NCBI RefSeq assembly: GCF_000974785.1
Contig: NZ_BBWV01000001.1
Coordinates: 1,054,001 to 1,118,000, forward strand
Source of the DNA: Flavihumibacter petaseus NBRC 106054
Lineage (GTDB): Bacteria; Bacteroidota; Bacteroidia; Chitinophagales; Chitinophagaceae
DNA: 64,000 nucleotides
Direction: 5' to 3'
Every line of letters starts with the position of its first letter. Within the stretch, counting starts at the first letter, position 1. Shown one piece after another: positions 17,444 to 26,744 of the stretch. The notes below the pieces were generated by a model. It searched no databases, was not told the DNA's origin, and worked only from the letters and a program-made list of their open reading frames with translations. The position numbers and the translations under genes were made by a program.

Positions 17444-17923
17444 ATGGAAAACAAAGAACCCGTTATCTACGCAGATCAGCTCCTGAAACACTGGCAGGGC
17501 CACCGCTCACTGACAAGAAAGGTAATTGAAGCCTTTCCCGAAAAAGACCTGTTCAGCTTTTCCGTAGGAGGAATGCGTCCTTTTGGAGAACTGGCCGTGG
17601 AAATGCTGGACATGAGCCATCCGGGTATAACAGGTATCGCTACCCGTACCTGGGGCAGCTATGGCGACCGGGCAGAAAAAATAACCGGCAAGGAAGCTTT
17701 GCTGAAAGCCTGGGATGAAGCGACAGAACACATCAACCAGGTATGGCCAACCGTTCCCGCCGGCCGGATGCAGGAAAGGGATGTCGCCTTCGGACAATAT
17801 GAAGGCCCTGTTTACTGGACCCTGTTTTACTTTATCGACAATGAAGTGCATCACCGCGGACAGGGATATGTTTACCTCCGGGCACTCGGCATCACACCAC
17901 CGCCATTCTGGGACCGCTCCTGA
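17444..17923 (+). CDS. DinB-superfamily protein
   Basis: A 159-residue DinB-like four-helix-bundle protein. The start is the ATG at 17444 (MENKEP); an in-frame TTG at 17426 is less likely. The three-His metal site is suggested by LLKHWQGHR, MLDMSHPG and EVHHRGQGYVYLRALG, the last being the best-conserved DinB signature. Members include damage-inducible proteins and thiol S-transferases, and function cannot be fixed from sequence. It appears to be monocistronic: 125 bases separate it from the next gene. Confidence 0.9.
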   Translation: MENKEPVIYADQLLKHWQGHRSLTRKVIEAFPEKDLFSFSVGGMRPFGELAVEMLDMSHPGITGIATRTWGSYGDRAEKITGKEALLKAWDEATEHINQVWPTVPAGRMQERDVAFGQYEGPVYWTLFYFIDNEVHHRGQGYVYLRALGITPPPFWDRS

Positions 17924-17980
17924 ACAGGCCGCGCTGCAACCCATCCCCTTCATTCGACGATTGGTGATTGCCCTGTTGCA

Positions 17981-18007
17981 ATTGACCCGTATTGACATGA
18001 TATTGAC
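17981..18007 (+). repeat. Three helically phased ATTGAC repeats upstream of the hemerythrin-like gene
   Basis: ATTGAC occurs at 17981, 17991 and 18002, that is at 10 and 11 base spacing, about one helical turn each. The block ends 41 bases before the ATG at 18049. Such phasing is typical of repeated protein-binding half-sites. No matching regulator is identified. Confidence 0.45.
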
Positions 18008-18048
18008 CGGGTTTCATTGCAGCTTGCAGCTAATAAACCTCCTTATTT

Positions 18049-18726
18049 ATGAAAAGATTTAATGCTTTCGGATTGATCCACAAAGCGCTTCGTGCCATGT
18101 TGTTTGATGTTGACCTGGAATTGCAGCAGGCAGACTGGAATAAGCCCGAAGATGTTCGGCAACTAATCAGTAAGCTGCAACAGGTACTGAATGCATTTGA
18201 ACACCACGCCTACATTGAAGACAACTATGTATTGCCCCTGATTGCAGGTAAAGACAGGCACCTGCAGCAGGAGCTGGAAGGGGAACACCAGCAGGATAAA
18301 ATACTCACGGAGGCATTGCTGGAGCATATTGAAGCGATTCAGAAGCCGGGCAATCCCCTGGAGAAATCGATCCATGCCAACGCAATTCAGTACGCATTCC
18401 ATGCCTTCGTAGCGTTCAATCTTGATCACATGAACAAGGAGGAAACAACTTTCAACCGGGTACTTTGGCAATATTATTCGGACGAGGAGATCATGGCGGT
18501 AAATGAACAGATCAGCAAAATGATCGAACCGGCCTCAAGAGAGAACGGATTGTTATGGATGCTCAGGGGATGCAATGCTGCAGAGATCAGCATGTTGATG
18601 CAGAAACTGGAACAGCAGCTGCCCGCCGAAGCGTTTCACCAGTTCCGAAAAAAAGCTGTAGCGCAGGTGCCGGGCAAATTCCGATACCTGCTGCAACCGG
18701 CGGAACCAGTCCACGCCTTGTATTAA
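18049..18726 (+). CDS. Hemerythrin-like (HHE) domain protein
   Basis: A 225-residue cytoplasmic protein whose first ~150 residues form a hemerythrin-type four-helix bundle. Candidate di-iron ligands are the His of GLIHKALR, AFEHHAYIEDNY (His and Glu), LEGEHQQD, the His of YAFHAFVAFNLDHMNKEE and its Glu. The C-terminal ~70 residues are helical and unassigned. Proteins of this type bind oxygen or nitric oxide, or act in iron-sulphur repair or redox sensing; which applies here is unknown. It is preceded by three phased ATTGAC repeats and is convergent with the Cys-rich protein gene. Confidence 0.85.
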   Translation: MKRFNAFGLIHKALRAMLFDVDLELQQADWNKPEDVRQLISKLQQVLNAFEHHAYIEDNYVLPLIAGKDRHLQQELEGEHQQDKILTEALLEHIEAIQKPGNPLEKSIHANAIQYAFHAFVAFNLDHMNKEETTFNRVLWQYYSDEEIMAVNEQISKMIEPASRENGLLWMLRGCNAAEISMLMQKLEQQLPAEAFHQFRKKAVAQVPGKFRYLLQPAEPVHALY

Positions 18727-18743
18727 GCCGCGTGATAATTTAC

Positions 18744-19100
18744 TCAGGCAGCCTGCCTGCAGGCCTCTTCGCAGGCCCTGCAGGCTTCTGCACATAAACG
18801 GCAATGATCCATGTGTGCGGCATGCTTCTCACATTCCGCGGCACATAATGCACAGATCTCCGCGCATTCCCTTAACACATGTGGTGCATGGGGCGATATA
18901 CGCGAAACAAATCCATGCGCAGCCAGGCAGATCGCAGCGCAATCCAGATCCGTTTTTATACAGGCAACCAGGTTGGCAACAGCTGGCTCATCGAGGCAGG
19001 AAACAGCGCAAAAATGACAGGCGGCTGCACAGTTGTTCAGTGCCTTCAGCAGCCCCGTGTGCGAATGCGTAGTCATAACATTACTTTGGGAATACCTCAT
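18744..19100 (-). CDS. Cys-rich four-helix-bundle copper-binding-like protein (DUF326/Csp type)
   Basis: A small protein of 118 residues (110 if it starts at the inner ATG at 19076) with 16 cysteines, mostly in CxxxC and CxxC spacing, such as NNCAAACHFCAVSC and CRLCAEACRACEEAC. This is the pattern of the DUF326 family and copper-storage proteins, where Cys residues line a four-helix bundle and bind Cu(I). There is no signal peptide, so it would be a cytosolic copper store or buffer. Its first ATG overlaps the sigma-factor stop as ATGA, implying translational coupling to the sigma gene. Confidence 0.85.
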   Translation of the reverse strand: MRYSQSNVMTTHSHTGLLKALNNCAAACHFCAVSCLDEPAVANLVACIKTDLDCAAICLAAHGFVSRISPHAPHVLRECAEICALCAAECEKHAAHMDHCRLCAEACRACEEACRQAA

Positions 19101-20332
19101 AAAAAACCATACCGCCGGGTAAGAAATGACCGCTCTGTGCCTGTGCCGGCAAGCGACGTGGCGATGGCCAGATGTTCCGCTGCCGTTGCCGTATCAGACT
19201 CCAGAAATAATGTTCCCAGCAACAGGTGATAATAACGAAGCACCTCGGGTGGATAATCTGCTCCGGCAATCCATTCCCGCGCCGCAGTAATGCCCGCTTT
19301 TGCTCCTGAAACTTTGGCCAAGGCATAAATCCGGTTGAGATCAACCAGTGGCGAATAGGATAATTCCAGGAGCATCGTATAGCGCTGAAGGATCTCCTGC
19401 CATTTCTCAGGGGAATCACCCGGCCGGGTATGCCACCAGGCAATACCTGCTTCAAGATGGTAGCGCGACAACTGTTCACCCCGGGCAGAATGGTGAAGAA
19501 AAAATACTCCCTTGCGGATAAATTCCTGGTTCCATCGGCTGGTATCCTGATCTCCGTAGAGTACCAGGTCGTCACCCGCCAGCCTTGCGTCAAATCGGGA
19601 AGCATGAAAACACATCAACGCCATCAATGCCTGTGCCGGTGGTACCGCTGTAACGCTGTATTCCAGCAACTGCGAGCAAAGCTGCATCGCTTCATAACAG
19701 ATATCTTTTTGGAGCAGCTGGTTGTTGCACGAAGAATAATATCCTTCATTGAAAAGGAGATAAATAGTTTGCAGCACTGCCTCAAGCCGGTCTGGCAGGG
19801 CCTCAGGTGATGGAACTTCCGGCAATACCTGCATCACCCTGAGCTTCTCCCGTGCGCGGTATAAACGTTTGCTGATGGTCTCAGTATTGGTCATGAAGGC
19901 CATGGCAATTTCTGAAATGCTGAAACCACACAGGATTCGCAACGCAAGCGCCACCTGTGATTCCATAGGTAGTGATGGGTGACAGACAGCGAATATCATT
20001 CGCAACTGGCTGTCACGGATACCATCTGCTGAAAGGTCGATCTCCGTTTGTGGTGCTTCGTCATGCTGCAGTGCAGGTACCACCTTCTGCTGGTACACCT
20101 GTTGCCTTTTCAGAAAAGTTCTCGCTTTGTTTTTTGCTACGGTATACAGCCAGGCGACTGGTTCCGGCGGCGGCCCTTTCAGTGCCCACACCTGTGCCGC
20201 AGTCAAAAAAGTTTCACTGGCAATATCTTCCGCCTGATCCAGCTGATCCCATCCAAAATTGCGGCAGAGTACGGCAATGATCTTTTTGTATTCCGACCGG
20301 AACAAATGGGGCACAATGGTTTCAGCTGACAT
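19097..20332 (-). CDS. ECF42-type RNA polymerase sigma factor with C-terminal TPR-like extension
   Basis: A 411-residue sigma-70 family factor. Region 2 is at ~10-80 (LDQAEDIASETFL, AWLYTVAKNKARTFLKR) and region 4 at ~120-180 (SISEIAMAFMTNTETISKRLYRAREKLR). The remaining ~230 residues are a helical repeat domain (LFNEGYYSS, RAREKL onward, LVDLNRIYALAKVSG), as in the ECF42 group, where this domain replaces an anti-sigma factor in control. The DGPF/YCII gene directly upstream is the established ECF42 partner. Two bases separate it from that gene. Confidence 0.94.
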   Translation of the reverse strand: MSAETIVPHLFRSEYKKIIAVLCRNFGWDQLDQAEDIASETFLTAAQVWALKGPPPEPVAWLYTVAKNKARTFLKRQQVYQQKVVPALQHDEAPQTEIDLSADGIRDSQLRMIFAVCHPSLPMESQVALALRILCGFSISEIAMAFMTNTETISKRLYRAREKLRVMQVLPEVPSPEALPDRLEAVLQTIYLLFNEGYYSSCNNQLLQKDICYEAMQLCSQLLEYSVTAVPPAQALMALMCFHASRFDARLAGDDLVLYGDQDTSRWNQEFIRKGVFFLHHSARGEQLSRYHLEAGIAWWHTRPGDSPEKWQEILQRYTMLLELSYSPLVDLNRIYALAKVSGAKAGITAAREWIAGADYPPEVLRYYHLLLGTLFLESDTATAAEHLAIATSLAGTGTERSFLTRRYGFL

Positions 20333-20334
20333 AA

Positions 20335-20688
20335 TCAGGATTGAGGAACAGTTACCACTTTACGCAATTCCACGGAATTGCCGTCTCCATCCAGTATGGG
20401 GCATTGAGACGCCATCTCCAGTGCCTCCTCCCAGCTATCAGCGGCAACTGTAATAAAGCCGGCCAGAGACTCCTTGATTTCCACAAACGGACCATCAGTC
20501 ACCTCGCTGCGATGGCGGATCACACGCCCCTCAGTAGACAATCCCTTGCCTCCCCGGAAGCGCTGCCGGGCCTGAATACCGGCTACCCACTGCTGATAGG
20601 TCTTCATATACTCCTGTAATTGTTCCGGGGATGGCTGCGCCTCCCTGGTCAGGAGATCAAGCCGCATCAGGATCAGGTACTCTTCCAT
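20335..20688 (-). CDS. YCII-related DGPF-motif protein
   Basis: A 117-residue ferredoxin-fold protein of the YCII/DGPF family. The name-giving motif is seen in VTDGPFVEIKESLAGF, and the C-terminal helix region SWEEALEMASQCP is typical. These proteins are nearly always encoded beside ECF42 sigma factors and are likely members of the sigma regulon, but their biochemical role is not established. It is the first of a compact group: sigma factor after 2 bases, then the Cys-rich copper-type protein. Confidence 0.93.
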   Translation of the reverse strand: MEEYLILMRLDLLTREAQPSPEQLQEYMKTYQQWVAGIQARQRFRGGKGLSTEGRVIRHRSEVTDGPFVEIKESLAGFITVAADSWEEALEMASQCPILDGDGNSVELRKVVTVPQS

Positions 20689-20703
20689 ACAATGGTTTTA
20701 TGG

Positions 20704-21273
20704 TTATTGAACAAGATTTCGGTTGCGGTAGTTCAGCAATACCCTTCCTGAACGGAATACACGGTGGGATTCCAGTTCAAGAGAAACGTTCCCCTCCATG
20801 CCGCCAAACAGCGTTGTTCCCCGTCCGAGCACTACCGGATCAATCATCAATTGAAAGGAATCGACCAGTCCCGCTCCGGCAAGCTGCCGCAGGAGTTGTC
20901 CGCTGCCGAGTAGGGTCATGTCTTTGGAAGATTCTTTCTTAAAATTCCGCACGAAAGGAATCAGGTCACCGGATACAATCCGGGTGTTTTCCCAATTGGT
21001 TTGCCGGAGCGTGGTAGAAAACACAATTTTCTCTGACTGGTTCATGCCTGCAGCCACTTCCGGCATCATTGTTCTCGCCTGTTCACCGGGCCAGAAGGAG
21101 GCCATCATGTCAAAGGTTATCCTTCCGAATAGCAATACATTACCACCGCCGGCATTTTTTCCGGCAAATTCAGTCTCTTCAGGATCACCGTGCCCGTGCC
21201 AGGAAGTGGTATGATCGGCGTCCTGGTAAAATCCGTTCAGCGTAATAAACTGGAAGCTGTTAAGTTGTCCCAT
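20704..21273 (-). CDS. Dihydrofolate reductase-like/RibD C-terminal family protein
   Basis: A 189-residue protein of the RibD C-terminal/bifunctional deaminase-reductase fold. The start is the ATG at 21273 (MGQLNSFQFITLNGFY); an in-frame TTG at 21297 is weaker. Typical motifs are ITLNGFYQDAD, LLFGRITFDMMASFWP, DMTLLGSGQLLRQL and IDPVVLGRGTTLF. Members often sit beside YCII/ECF genes in Bacteroidota and are presumed NADPH-dependent reductases of unknown substrate. It lies 15 bases upstream of the DGPF gene on the same strand and is probably in the same operon. Confidence 0.9.
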   Translation of the reverse strand: MGQLNSFQFITLNGFYQDADHTTSWHGHGDPEETEFAGKNAGGGNVLLFGRITFDMMASFWPGEQARTMMPEVAAGMNQSEKIVFSTTLRQTNWENTRIVSGDLIPFVRNFKKESSKDMTLLGSGQLLRQLAGAGLVDSFQLMIDPVVLGRGTTLFGGMEGNVSLELESHRVFRSGRVLLNYRNRNLVQ

Positions 21274-21327
21274 GGTCGTTATTTTAGCTATAACCAACAG
21301 GGGTTCAAAAACCGGACAAATCCCTGC

Positions 21328-22917
21328 CTATTTTTTTTCAGGCCATTCGCGGATGGAATTGATATACCTGCCGGAGCTCACCTTCGGGTTAACCGGGTCA
21401 GTCAGCCAGACTCCATCCACTACAAACTTGTATTCGTAAGATCCGGGCAGAAGGTCCAGCTGGGTCATCCACCGGCCATTAGACCATAGCATCGGATGCT
21501 TGCTGTCATCCCAGTTATTAAATGTGCCTACCAGGTTTACCCTGCGCGCATAGGGCACTCCCGCCAGCTCAAACATTACCGGTCCCTTTGAAAGGGGGAA
21601 GGTATCCTTAATAAAGCCGAGATCGGTCATTGCCCTGCGATATCCTTTTTCAACAGCAATTGATTTCGGATATAATTTTGCAGCCATCGCATACAGGTCG
21701 CGTGCGGAGGATGGTCTTTGCAACTCCAGCAGGCGATCGCCCAGGTTGCACAACCGTTTTTCATTTAATACCATTGTATCGGGAAGACCGGTTGCGGCAA
21801 TGACCCATGGTTGCACAGCGGTGTTCCAGGGCATGGTATAGGCCCGCATCAGCAGCGTCTCATTCGGAATGGAAAACGGATCGATTTCCAGCCAGGTCAG
21901 TGCATCATGAGGACCCGGAAATACCATGTCCAATATCTCGGGAGCAAGCGCAAGCCCATTGTAACTGTTGGTAAAATAAACCAGCCCCTCTTTTTTGTCC
22001 GGGTAAAACAGGAGCAATGCTTTGTAGGTGCCGTTGTCCCCCCATTGCCAGTTACCGGCGCCCTGCGGCTCAGATTCCACCCCTACCCCCAATGCCCAGG
22101 AGAGCCGGCTATTTTTCGGATCCATAGCCGAATTGTTCTGCGGTCGAAACATCTGCTCACGAACTTTTTTGTTGATGCCTTTCCCTTCCATAAACGCTAT
22201 GACAAACTTCGCATAGTCCGCCGCCGTTGTTTGCAGGCTGTAGGCAACATTCGGCTCCGAAGGAAAATTCTTCTGGCGGGTAATCCCGACATCTTCATGT
22301 GACCATGCAAAATCATTATGCAGAAATGCCGTATCACGATAACTGCTGTGGGTCATCCCCAGCGGCTGGAATACCATCTGCTGCATCCAGTCATTGATGC
22401 GCATTCCCGTTATCTTCTCCACTACCTTCGAGAGGAACACAAATCCTTCACCGGAATACTGGAACTGCTTGCCAGGATCATACATAAACTCCAGCCGGGG
22501 GCCGCGCCGCCAGTTGGGCAGCCCGCTGGTATGACTTAACACCAGCCTTGCCGTGATCTGCTGATACCGCTTATCGTGTTCAAGGTCCGGATAGGAGGCA
22601 TACTGATACAATGGTTTATCTAGGTCAAGTTTTCCCGAACTCACCAGTTGCAGAACGGCATAGGCAAAAACTGTTTTACTAAGGGAAGCTGCATCAAAGA
22701 TCGTTTCATCAGTAACCGCCTCACGCGTATCCAGGCTGCGTACACCCAACGCGAACAGGGTGTCGGCCTTTCCTTTCCGGATGACCGCCATAGACAATCC
22801 CGGTACCTGCTTCGCCTTCATCGCTGCATTCAGCCGCATTTCAGACAGCTGGGTCCGCCCACGTTGCGGCAGTACACTGATGAACATTATAACCAACACA
22901 ATCATTTTCCCTTTCAT
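21328..22917 (-). CDS. Serine hydrolase (beta-lactamase class C-like) fused to a glycogen-binding-like CBM48 domain
   Basis: A 529-residue exported protein. Signal peptide ~1-22. Residues ~25-345 form a beta-lactamase/penicillin-binding-type serine hydrolase with the SxxK motif AASLSK (Ser78, Lys81) and YSG in QFQYSGEGF. Residues ~385-440 are a helical linker. Residues ~445-525 look like an AMPK/CBM48-type beta-sandwich (RRVNLVGTFNNWDD, LLPGSYEYKFVVDGVWLTDP), known to bind alpha-glucans. This combination suggests an esterase or peptidase held near glycogen-like sugar; the substrate is unknown. Confidence 0.88.
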   Translation of the reverse strand: MKGKMIVLVIMFISVLPQRGRTQLSEMRLNAAMKAKQVPGLSMAVIRKGKADTLFALGVRSLDTREAVTDETIFDAASLSKTVFAYAVLQLVSSGKLDLDKPLYQYASYPDLEHDKRYQQITARLVLSHTSGLPNWRRGPRLEFMYDPGKQFQYSGEGFVFLSKVVEKITGMRINDWMQQMVFQPLGMTHSSYRDTAFLHNDFAWSHEDVGITRQKNFPSEPNVAYSLQTTAADYAKFVIAFMEGKGINKKVREQMFRPQNNSAMDPKNSRLSWALGVGVESEPQGAGNWQWGDNGTYKALLLFYPDKKEGLVYFTNSYNGLALAPEILDMVFPGPHDALTWLEIDPFSIPNETLLMRAYTMPWNTAVQPWVIAATGLPDTMVLNEKRLCNLGDRLLELQRPSSARDLYAMAAKLYPKSIAVEKGYRRAMTDLGFIKDTFPLSKGPVMFELAGVPYARRVNLVGTFNNWDDSKHPMLWSNGRWMTQLDLLPGSYEYKFVVDGVWLTDPVNPKVSSGRYINSIREWPEKK

Positions 22918-23012
22918 GCGGATGTCTTTCCTTCAATTTACCGCATTTCCGGTTTTTATACCGGTGGTGAAATAAATTTTGAAACCGGATTTTTCGTAAG
23001 TATCGTTATGTC

Positions 23013-24248
23013 ATGAAATCGCTGTACGCAACCTTCATGATCCTGATGCTGGCTGGTCTCCGGGCCTGCCCTGCACAACAGGTTCCAGGCCCGTCCATTG
23101 CCGATTTCACGGAGCCCCCCGATCTTCGCTGGACGTTCAGCACCCGGGGTGCCGTGTATGCGCCTGCCGTGGAAAACCAGGGTACCCTCTATGTGGGAAG
23201 CTGCGACAGCCTGTTGTATGCGATTGAACTTACCAATGGGCATAAACAATGGACATACGCTGCGGGTGGAGACATCCGGTCGGCAGCCGTGATCAGCAAT
23301 GATTCCGTTTTCCTGGTAAGTGGTAATGGCCAGCTTCATTGCATCAGCCGGCAAAACGGGAACCTATTCTGGAAGTTTACGGCTTCCGGTGATCACAAAT
23401 ATTCCCCTTACGCATTTGCAGATTATTTCCTGTCCACACCACTACTGCTAGGCGACAAGGTCATTTTCGGAAGCGGCGATGGGCGGGTTTATGCAGTGAA
23501 CCGGAAAGATGGCAAGCAACGTTGGGCGTTCCAGACGGGTGATGTGGTTCATGCCAGTCCTGTGACAGCAAACGGCCTGATCTATATCGGTTCATTCGAT
23601 GGCTATTTCTACGCACTACACCAAACAGACGGTGCACTCGCCTGGAAATTCAAATCAATCGGGCAACGCTGGTTTCCGAAAGGTGAAATGCAGGGAACCG
23701 CTTTGGTCGCAAATGAAATGGTGTATGTAGCAGGGCGCGACTATAACCTGTATGCACGAAAGGCAAAAGACGGCCTGCCTGGCTGGAACCGGCAGTTTTC
23801 CGCAGGTTGGGCGATGACCACTCCCGTACTGAAAGACGCTGTTGTATATGTGGGCACTTCCGATGACCGCGCACTGTTTGCACTTGATCCCAATGATGGT
23901 CGCGTACACTGGAAAGCAGACCTGCGTTTCAACATCTTCGCAGCTCCTGCTTTCAGCGATGCTATCCTCTATGTACCTACACTGATGGGACGCCTCTATG
24001 CCCTCTCCCGGAAGGATGGCACCGTCCTGTGGAAAACAGACAGTCGCGGATATGCGGCAAACCATCTCCGGTACTTCAATGAAGACGACGCTTATCGAAG
24101 CGATATCCAGCAGATCGTGACGGGTGACGATGGTTTCCTGCGGATGTATTATGCGCTGGGTGCGATCTTCTCTACGCCACTGCTGGTTAACAACAGGATG
24201 ATTGTAACCAGCACAGACGGCAACATCTATTGTTATGAACGCAGATAG
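23013..24248 (+). CDS. Exported PQQ-type beta-propeller protein
   Basis: A 411-residue protein with an N-terminal signal peptide (~1-21) and then a series of PQQ-like/tryptophan-docking blades, for example GTLYVGSCDSLLYAIELTNG, GRVYAVNRKDGKQRWAFQTG and GRLYALSRKDGTVLWKTDS. Seven or eight such repeats fill the chain, so it should form a periplasmic propeller. The catalytic residues of true PQQ dehydrogenases are not evident; it is more like a BamB-type or ligand-binding propeller. It is divergent from the serine hydrolase gene and ends 5 bases before the stop of the convergent GH95 gene. Confidence 0.9.
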   Translation: MKSLYATFMILMLAGLRACPAQQVPGPSIADFTEPPDLRWTFSTRGAVYAPAVENQGTLYVGSCDSLLYAIELTNGHKQWTYAAGGDIRSAAVISNDSVFLVSGNGQLHCISRQNGNLFWKFTASGDHKYSPYAFADYFLSTPLLLGDKVIFGSGDGRVYAVNRKDGKQRWAFQTGDVVHASPVTANGLIYIGSFDGYFYALHQTDGALAWKFKSIGQRWFPKGEMQGTALVANEMVYVAGRDYNLYARKAKDGLPGWNRQFSAGWAMTTPVLKDAVVYVGTSDDRALFALDPNDGRVHWKADLRFNIFAAPAFSDAILYVPTLMGRLYALSRKDGTVLWKTDSRGYAANHLRYFNEDDAYRSDIQQIVTGDDGFLRMYYALGAIFSTPLLVNNRMIVTSTDGNIYCYERR

Positions 24249-24253
24249 AATTT

Positions 24254-26740
24254 CTACTTCGCAGTCAGCAGATAGGTTTTCCCGCTGACGCCCTCGATAG
24301 TGACCAGGTAATCATTGCCATCCCTTTGCGATTTTATTGCAGTTCCCTTCACGGATAGAGGAACTGCACTACGCACTACGACCTTTCCGGTGCTGTTGCA
24401 GATAATGCTGGCGGTTGTCAATACACCATTTTTCCATTCCATGTTCACCGTGGCATTTCCCCTGGCGCGCAGGCCGATCACTTTTCCGGATGACCATGCT
24501 GCAGGTAACGCGGGAAGCAGGTGAATTTCACCTACGCTGCCCTGCAGCAGCATCTCCATCATACCGGCGATGCCACCAAAATTCCCGTCAATCTGGAAGG
24601 GCGGATGCGCATCAAAGAAGTTCGGATAGGTGCCACCACCCTCGCCATATCGGGTTCCTGAATCATCCGTATACCTTAAAAGGTCACGAACCAGCTGATA
24701 CGCATGATCACCATCCAGCAACCTCGCCCAGAAATTGATCTTCCAGGCCTTACTCCAGCCCGTGCCTTCATCACCGCGAAGCTCAAGTGTTTTGCGAGCA
24801 GCCGTTGCGAAAGCGGGAGTGGTCACCGGGGCGATTTGTGTGGCAGGATATAAACCATAAAGATGTGACACATGGCGGTGATGCGGTTCAACGTCTTCCC
24901 AGTCACGATACCATTCCTGCAGGTTGCCTTTCTTACCGATATGCAGTGGATAAAGTTTCGCTTTCATGGCCACGAGACTGTCCCGGAACGGCCGCTCAGT
25001 CTGCAATACATCTGCGGCTGCGATCAGGTTGGTGAAAAGATCCCAGATGATCGACATATCCATCGTACCGGCTACGGCAATTCCTGCACGCTTCCCGTCA
25101 CCATACAAAAATTCATTTTCAGGCGAAGTGGAAGGTGCTACTACCAGCCAGCCGTCCTTATCTGGCACCAGCCACGACATCGAAAAGCGACCCGCGCCCT
25201 TCATTACCGGCCATGCTTTCCGGAGAAACGCAGTGTCAAGCGTAAATGCATAATGCTCCCAGAGATGCCGGCAAAGCCAGTTGCCGCCCTGCGGCCAGTT
25301 GGCCCATTTAGGATCCCCCTGTCCACGATCGCCCACCGGATTGGTAACACCCCAGATATCTGTATTATGATGTGCTACCCAACCATCGGCACCATAAAAT
25401 TCTTTGGCTGTCTCCTGGCCGGTGACTGACAAAATCCGGATCAGATCAAACAGGGGCTGATGCATGTCAGACAATCCTGCCGTCTCAGCAGGCCAGTAAT
25501 TCATCTGGGTATTGATATTGATCGTATAGTTGCTGCTCCAGGGTGCCCGCAGGTGATTGTTCCAGATCCCCTGCAGGTTGGCCGGAAGGCCACCCGGGCG
25601 GGAACTGGCGATCAGCAGGTAACGGCCGTAATTGAAATAAAGTGTCTCAAGACCGGGATCGGAAATGCCAGTACTATATTGTTTCAATCTCTCGCTGCTC
25701 GGTAGCTGCGCGTTGACAAGGGTATTTTTATCCTGCTTTCCCGGGTTAAGGGCAAGCTGTACTTTGTCATAATATTTCCTGTAATCAGCAATATGACGTG
25801 CCTTCAGGTCAGCATAAGACAACTTTGCAGCTTTGTCCAGCCAGTTCCTTGCGAGTGCTTTCTCTTCCCGGCCATCTGTTAAGGGGCATTTGTCGTAGCC
25901 ATTGTAGCTGGTCGCCAGCGACAACAGCAATACAAGTTCATTACCATTGGCATATTCGATCCTGCTGTCCTTTACGGAAAGGCTGCCACCCCTGGGTAAC
26001 ACCTTCAACAGACCCTCAAAGCGCATCCCGGAACAACCTGTGGAATCCTCCCAGATCACCGGTTGTTTATTGACATTATAGTAGCTGGGGTCAACATGTG
26101 CAGGCGCCCTTCCCGAAAGCAGCAATTCCTGGTTCCCATTGAAGGAAACTTCACCATGTAAAAGAGTTGTAAGGCCGATTGACAACTGCAGGTTTCCGGG
26201 CGCTGAACTGGTAAAACGGATCACCATTACCTGGTCGGGAAAGGAAATAAAAGATTCCCGTGTGTATTGGATACCGCCCGCTGAAAATGCTGACCGGTAA
26301 ACTGCCTGTGCCAGGTCAAGACTACGCTGGTAGGCTGTATAAATTGTATCCTGCAAAGTTTGCCGGATACTCAGATCCCCGAATGGCATGTAGGATTCTG
26401 TATACAGGCCCTGCATCTTTTTGGCTACCGATTCTGCTGCTTCATAATCTTCTTTTTCCAGCAGGATCTTCCGCAACTCAGCAAGATGCGCGTAGGCATC
26501 GGGGTTGACTGGTGTCTTTAATGGGCCACCGCTCCACAGCGAACTTTCATTCAACTGGATCTTGTCTTCTTTTACACCACCGAACACCATGGCGCCGATC
26601 CTGCCATTACCCAATGGCAAAGCTTCCGTCCACCGGATTGCGGGTTCCCTGTACCAAAGCCGCGAAGACTCCTGTGCCAGGCTGGAAACAACAAATAAAA
26701 TGGCTGTCAGGAACACTGCAGCACTACGTAGAATTTTCAT
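24254..26740 (-). CDS. Exported alpha-L-fucosidase, GH95
   Basis: An 828-residue GH95 enzyme, which hydrolyses alpha-1,2-linked L-fucose (some members L-galactose) by inversion. Signal peptide ~1-22. The N-terminal beta domain starts [28 protein letters not shown]. In the (alpha/alpha)6 barrel, [12 protein letters not shown] supplies the conserved Asn pair, PSTSPENEF the conserved Glu and QIDGNFGG the conserved Asp described for the Bifidobacterium enzyme. It sits 4 bases downstream of a zinc alcohol dehydrogenase gene, probably one operon for releasing and oxidising a sugar. Xyloglucan or other plant fucosides are plausible substrates. Confidence 0.96.
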   Translation of the reverse strand: MKILRSAAVFLTAILFVVSSLAQESSRLWYREPAIRWTEALPLGNGRIGAMVFGGVKEDKIQLNESSLWSGGPLKTPVNPDAYAHLAELRKILLEKEDYEAAESVAKKMQGLYTESYMPFGDLSIRQTLQDTIYTAYQRSLDLAQAVYRSAFSAGGIQYTRESFISFPDQVMVIRFTSSAPGNLQLSIGLTTLLHGEVSFNGNQELLLSGRAPAHVDPSYYNVNKQPVIWEDSTGCSGMRFEGLLKVLPRGGSLSVKDSRIEYANGNELVLLLSLATSYNGYDKCPLTDGREEKALARNWLDKAAKLSYADLKARHIADYRKYYDKVQLALNPGKQDKNTLVNAQLPSSERLKQYSTGISDPGLETLYFNYGRYLLIASSRPGGLPANLQGIWNNHLRAPWSSNYTININTQMNYWPAETAGLSDMHQPLFDLIRILSVTGQETAKEFYGADGWVAHHNTDIWGVTNPVGDRGQGDPKWANWPQGGNWLCRHLWEHYAFTLDTAFLRKAWPVMKGAGRFSMSWLVPDKDGWLVVAPSTSPENEFLYGDGKRAGIAVAGTMDMSIIWDLFTNLIAAADVLQTERPFRDSLVAMKAKLYPLHIGKKGNLQEWYRDWEDVEPHHRHVSHLYGLYPATQIAPVTTPAFATAARKTLELRGDEGTGWSKAWKINFWARLLDGDHAYQLVRDLLRYTDDSGTRYGEGGGTYPNFFDAHPPFQIDGNFGGIAGMMEMLLQGSVGEIHLLPALPAAWSSGKVIGLRARGNATVNMEWKNGVLTTASIICNSTGKVVVRSAVPLSVKGTAIKSQRDGNDYLVTIEGVSGKTYLLTAK

Positions 26741-26744
26741 GGTA

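Noticed and set aside
16565-17503. 312-codon open frame antisense to the exported esterase
   Set aside because: The esterase has a complete catalytic triad on the plus strand; the minus frame has none.
22935-22975. CCGG-flanked inverted motif between the serine hydrolase and propeller genes
   Set aside because: CCGG is self-complementary and the arms beyond it do not pair well; likely chance.
22973-22981. TAAATTTTG as a promoter of the propeller gene
   Set aside because: It has three and not two bases between TA and TTTG, so it is only a near match.
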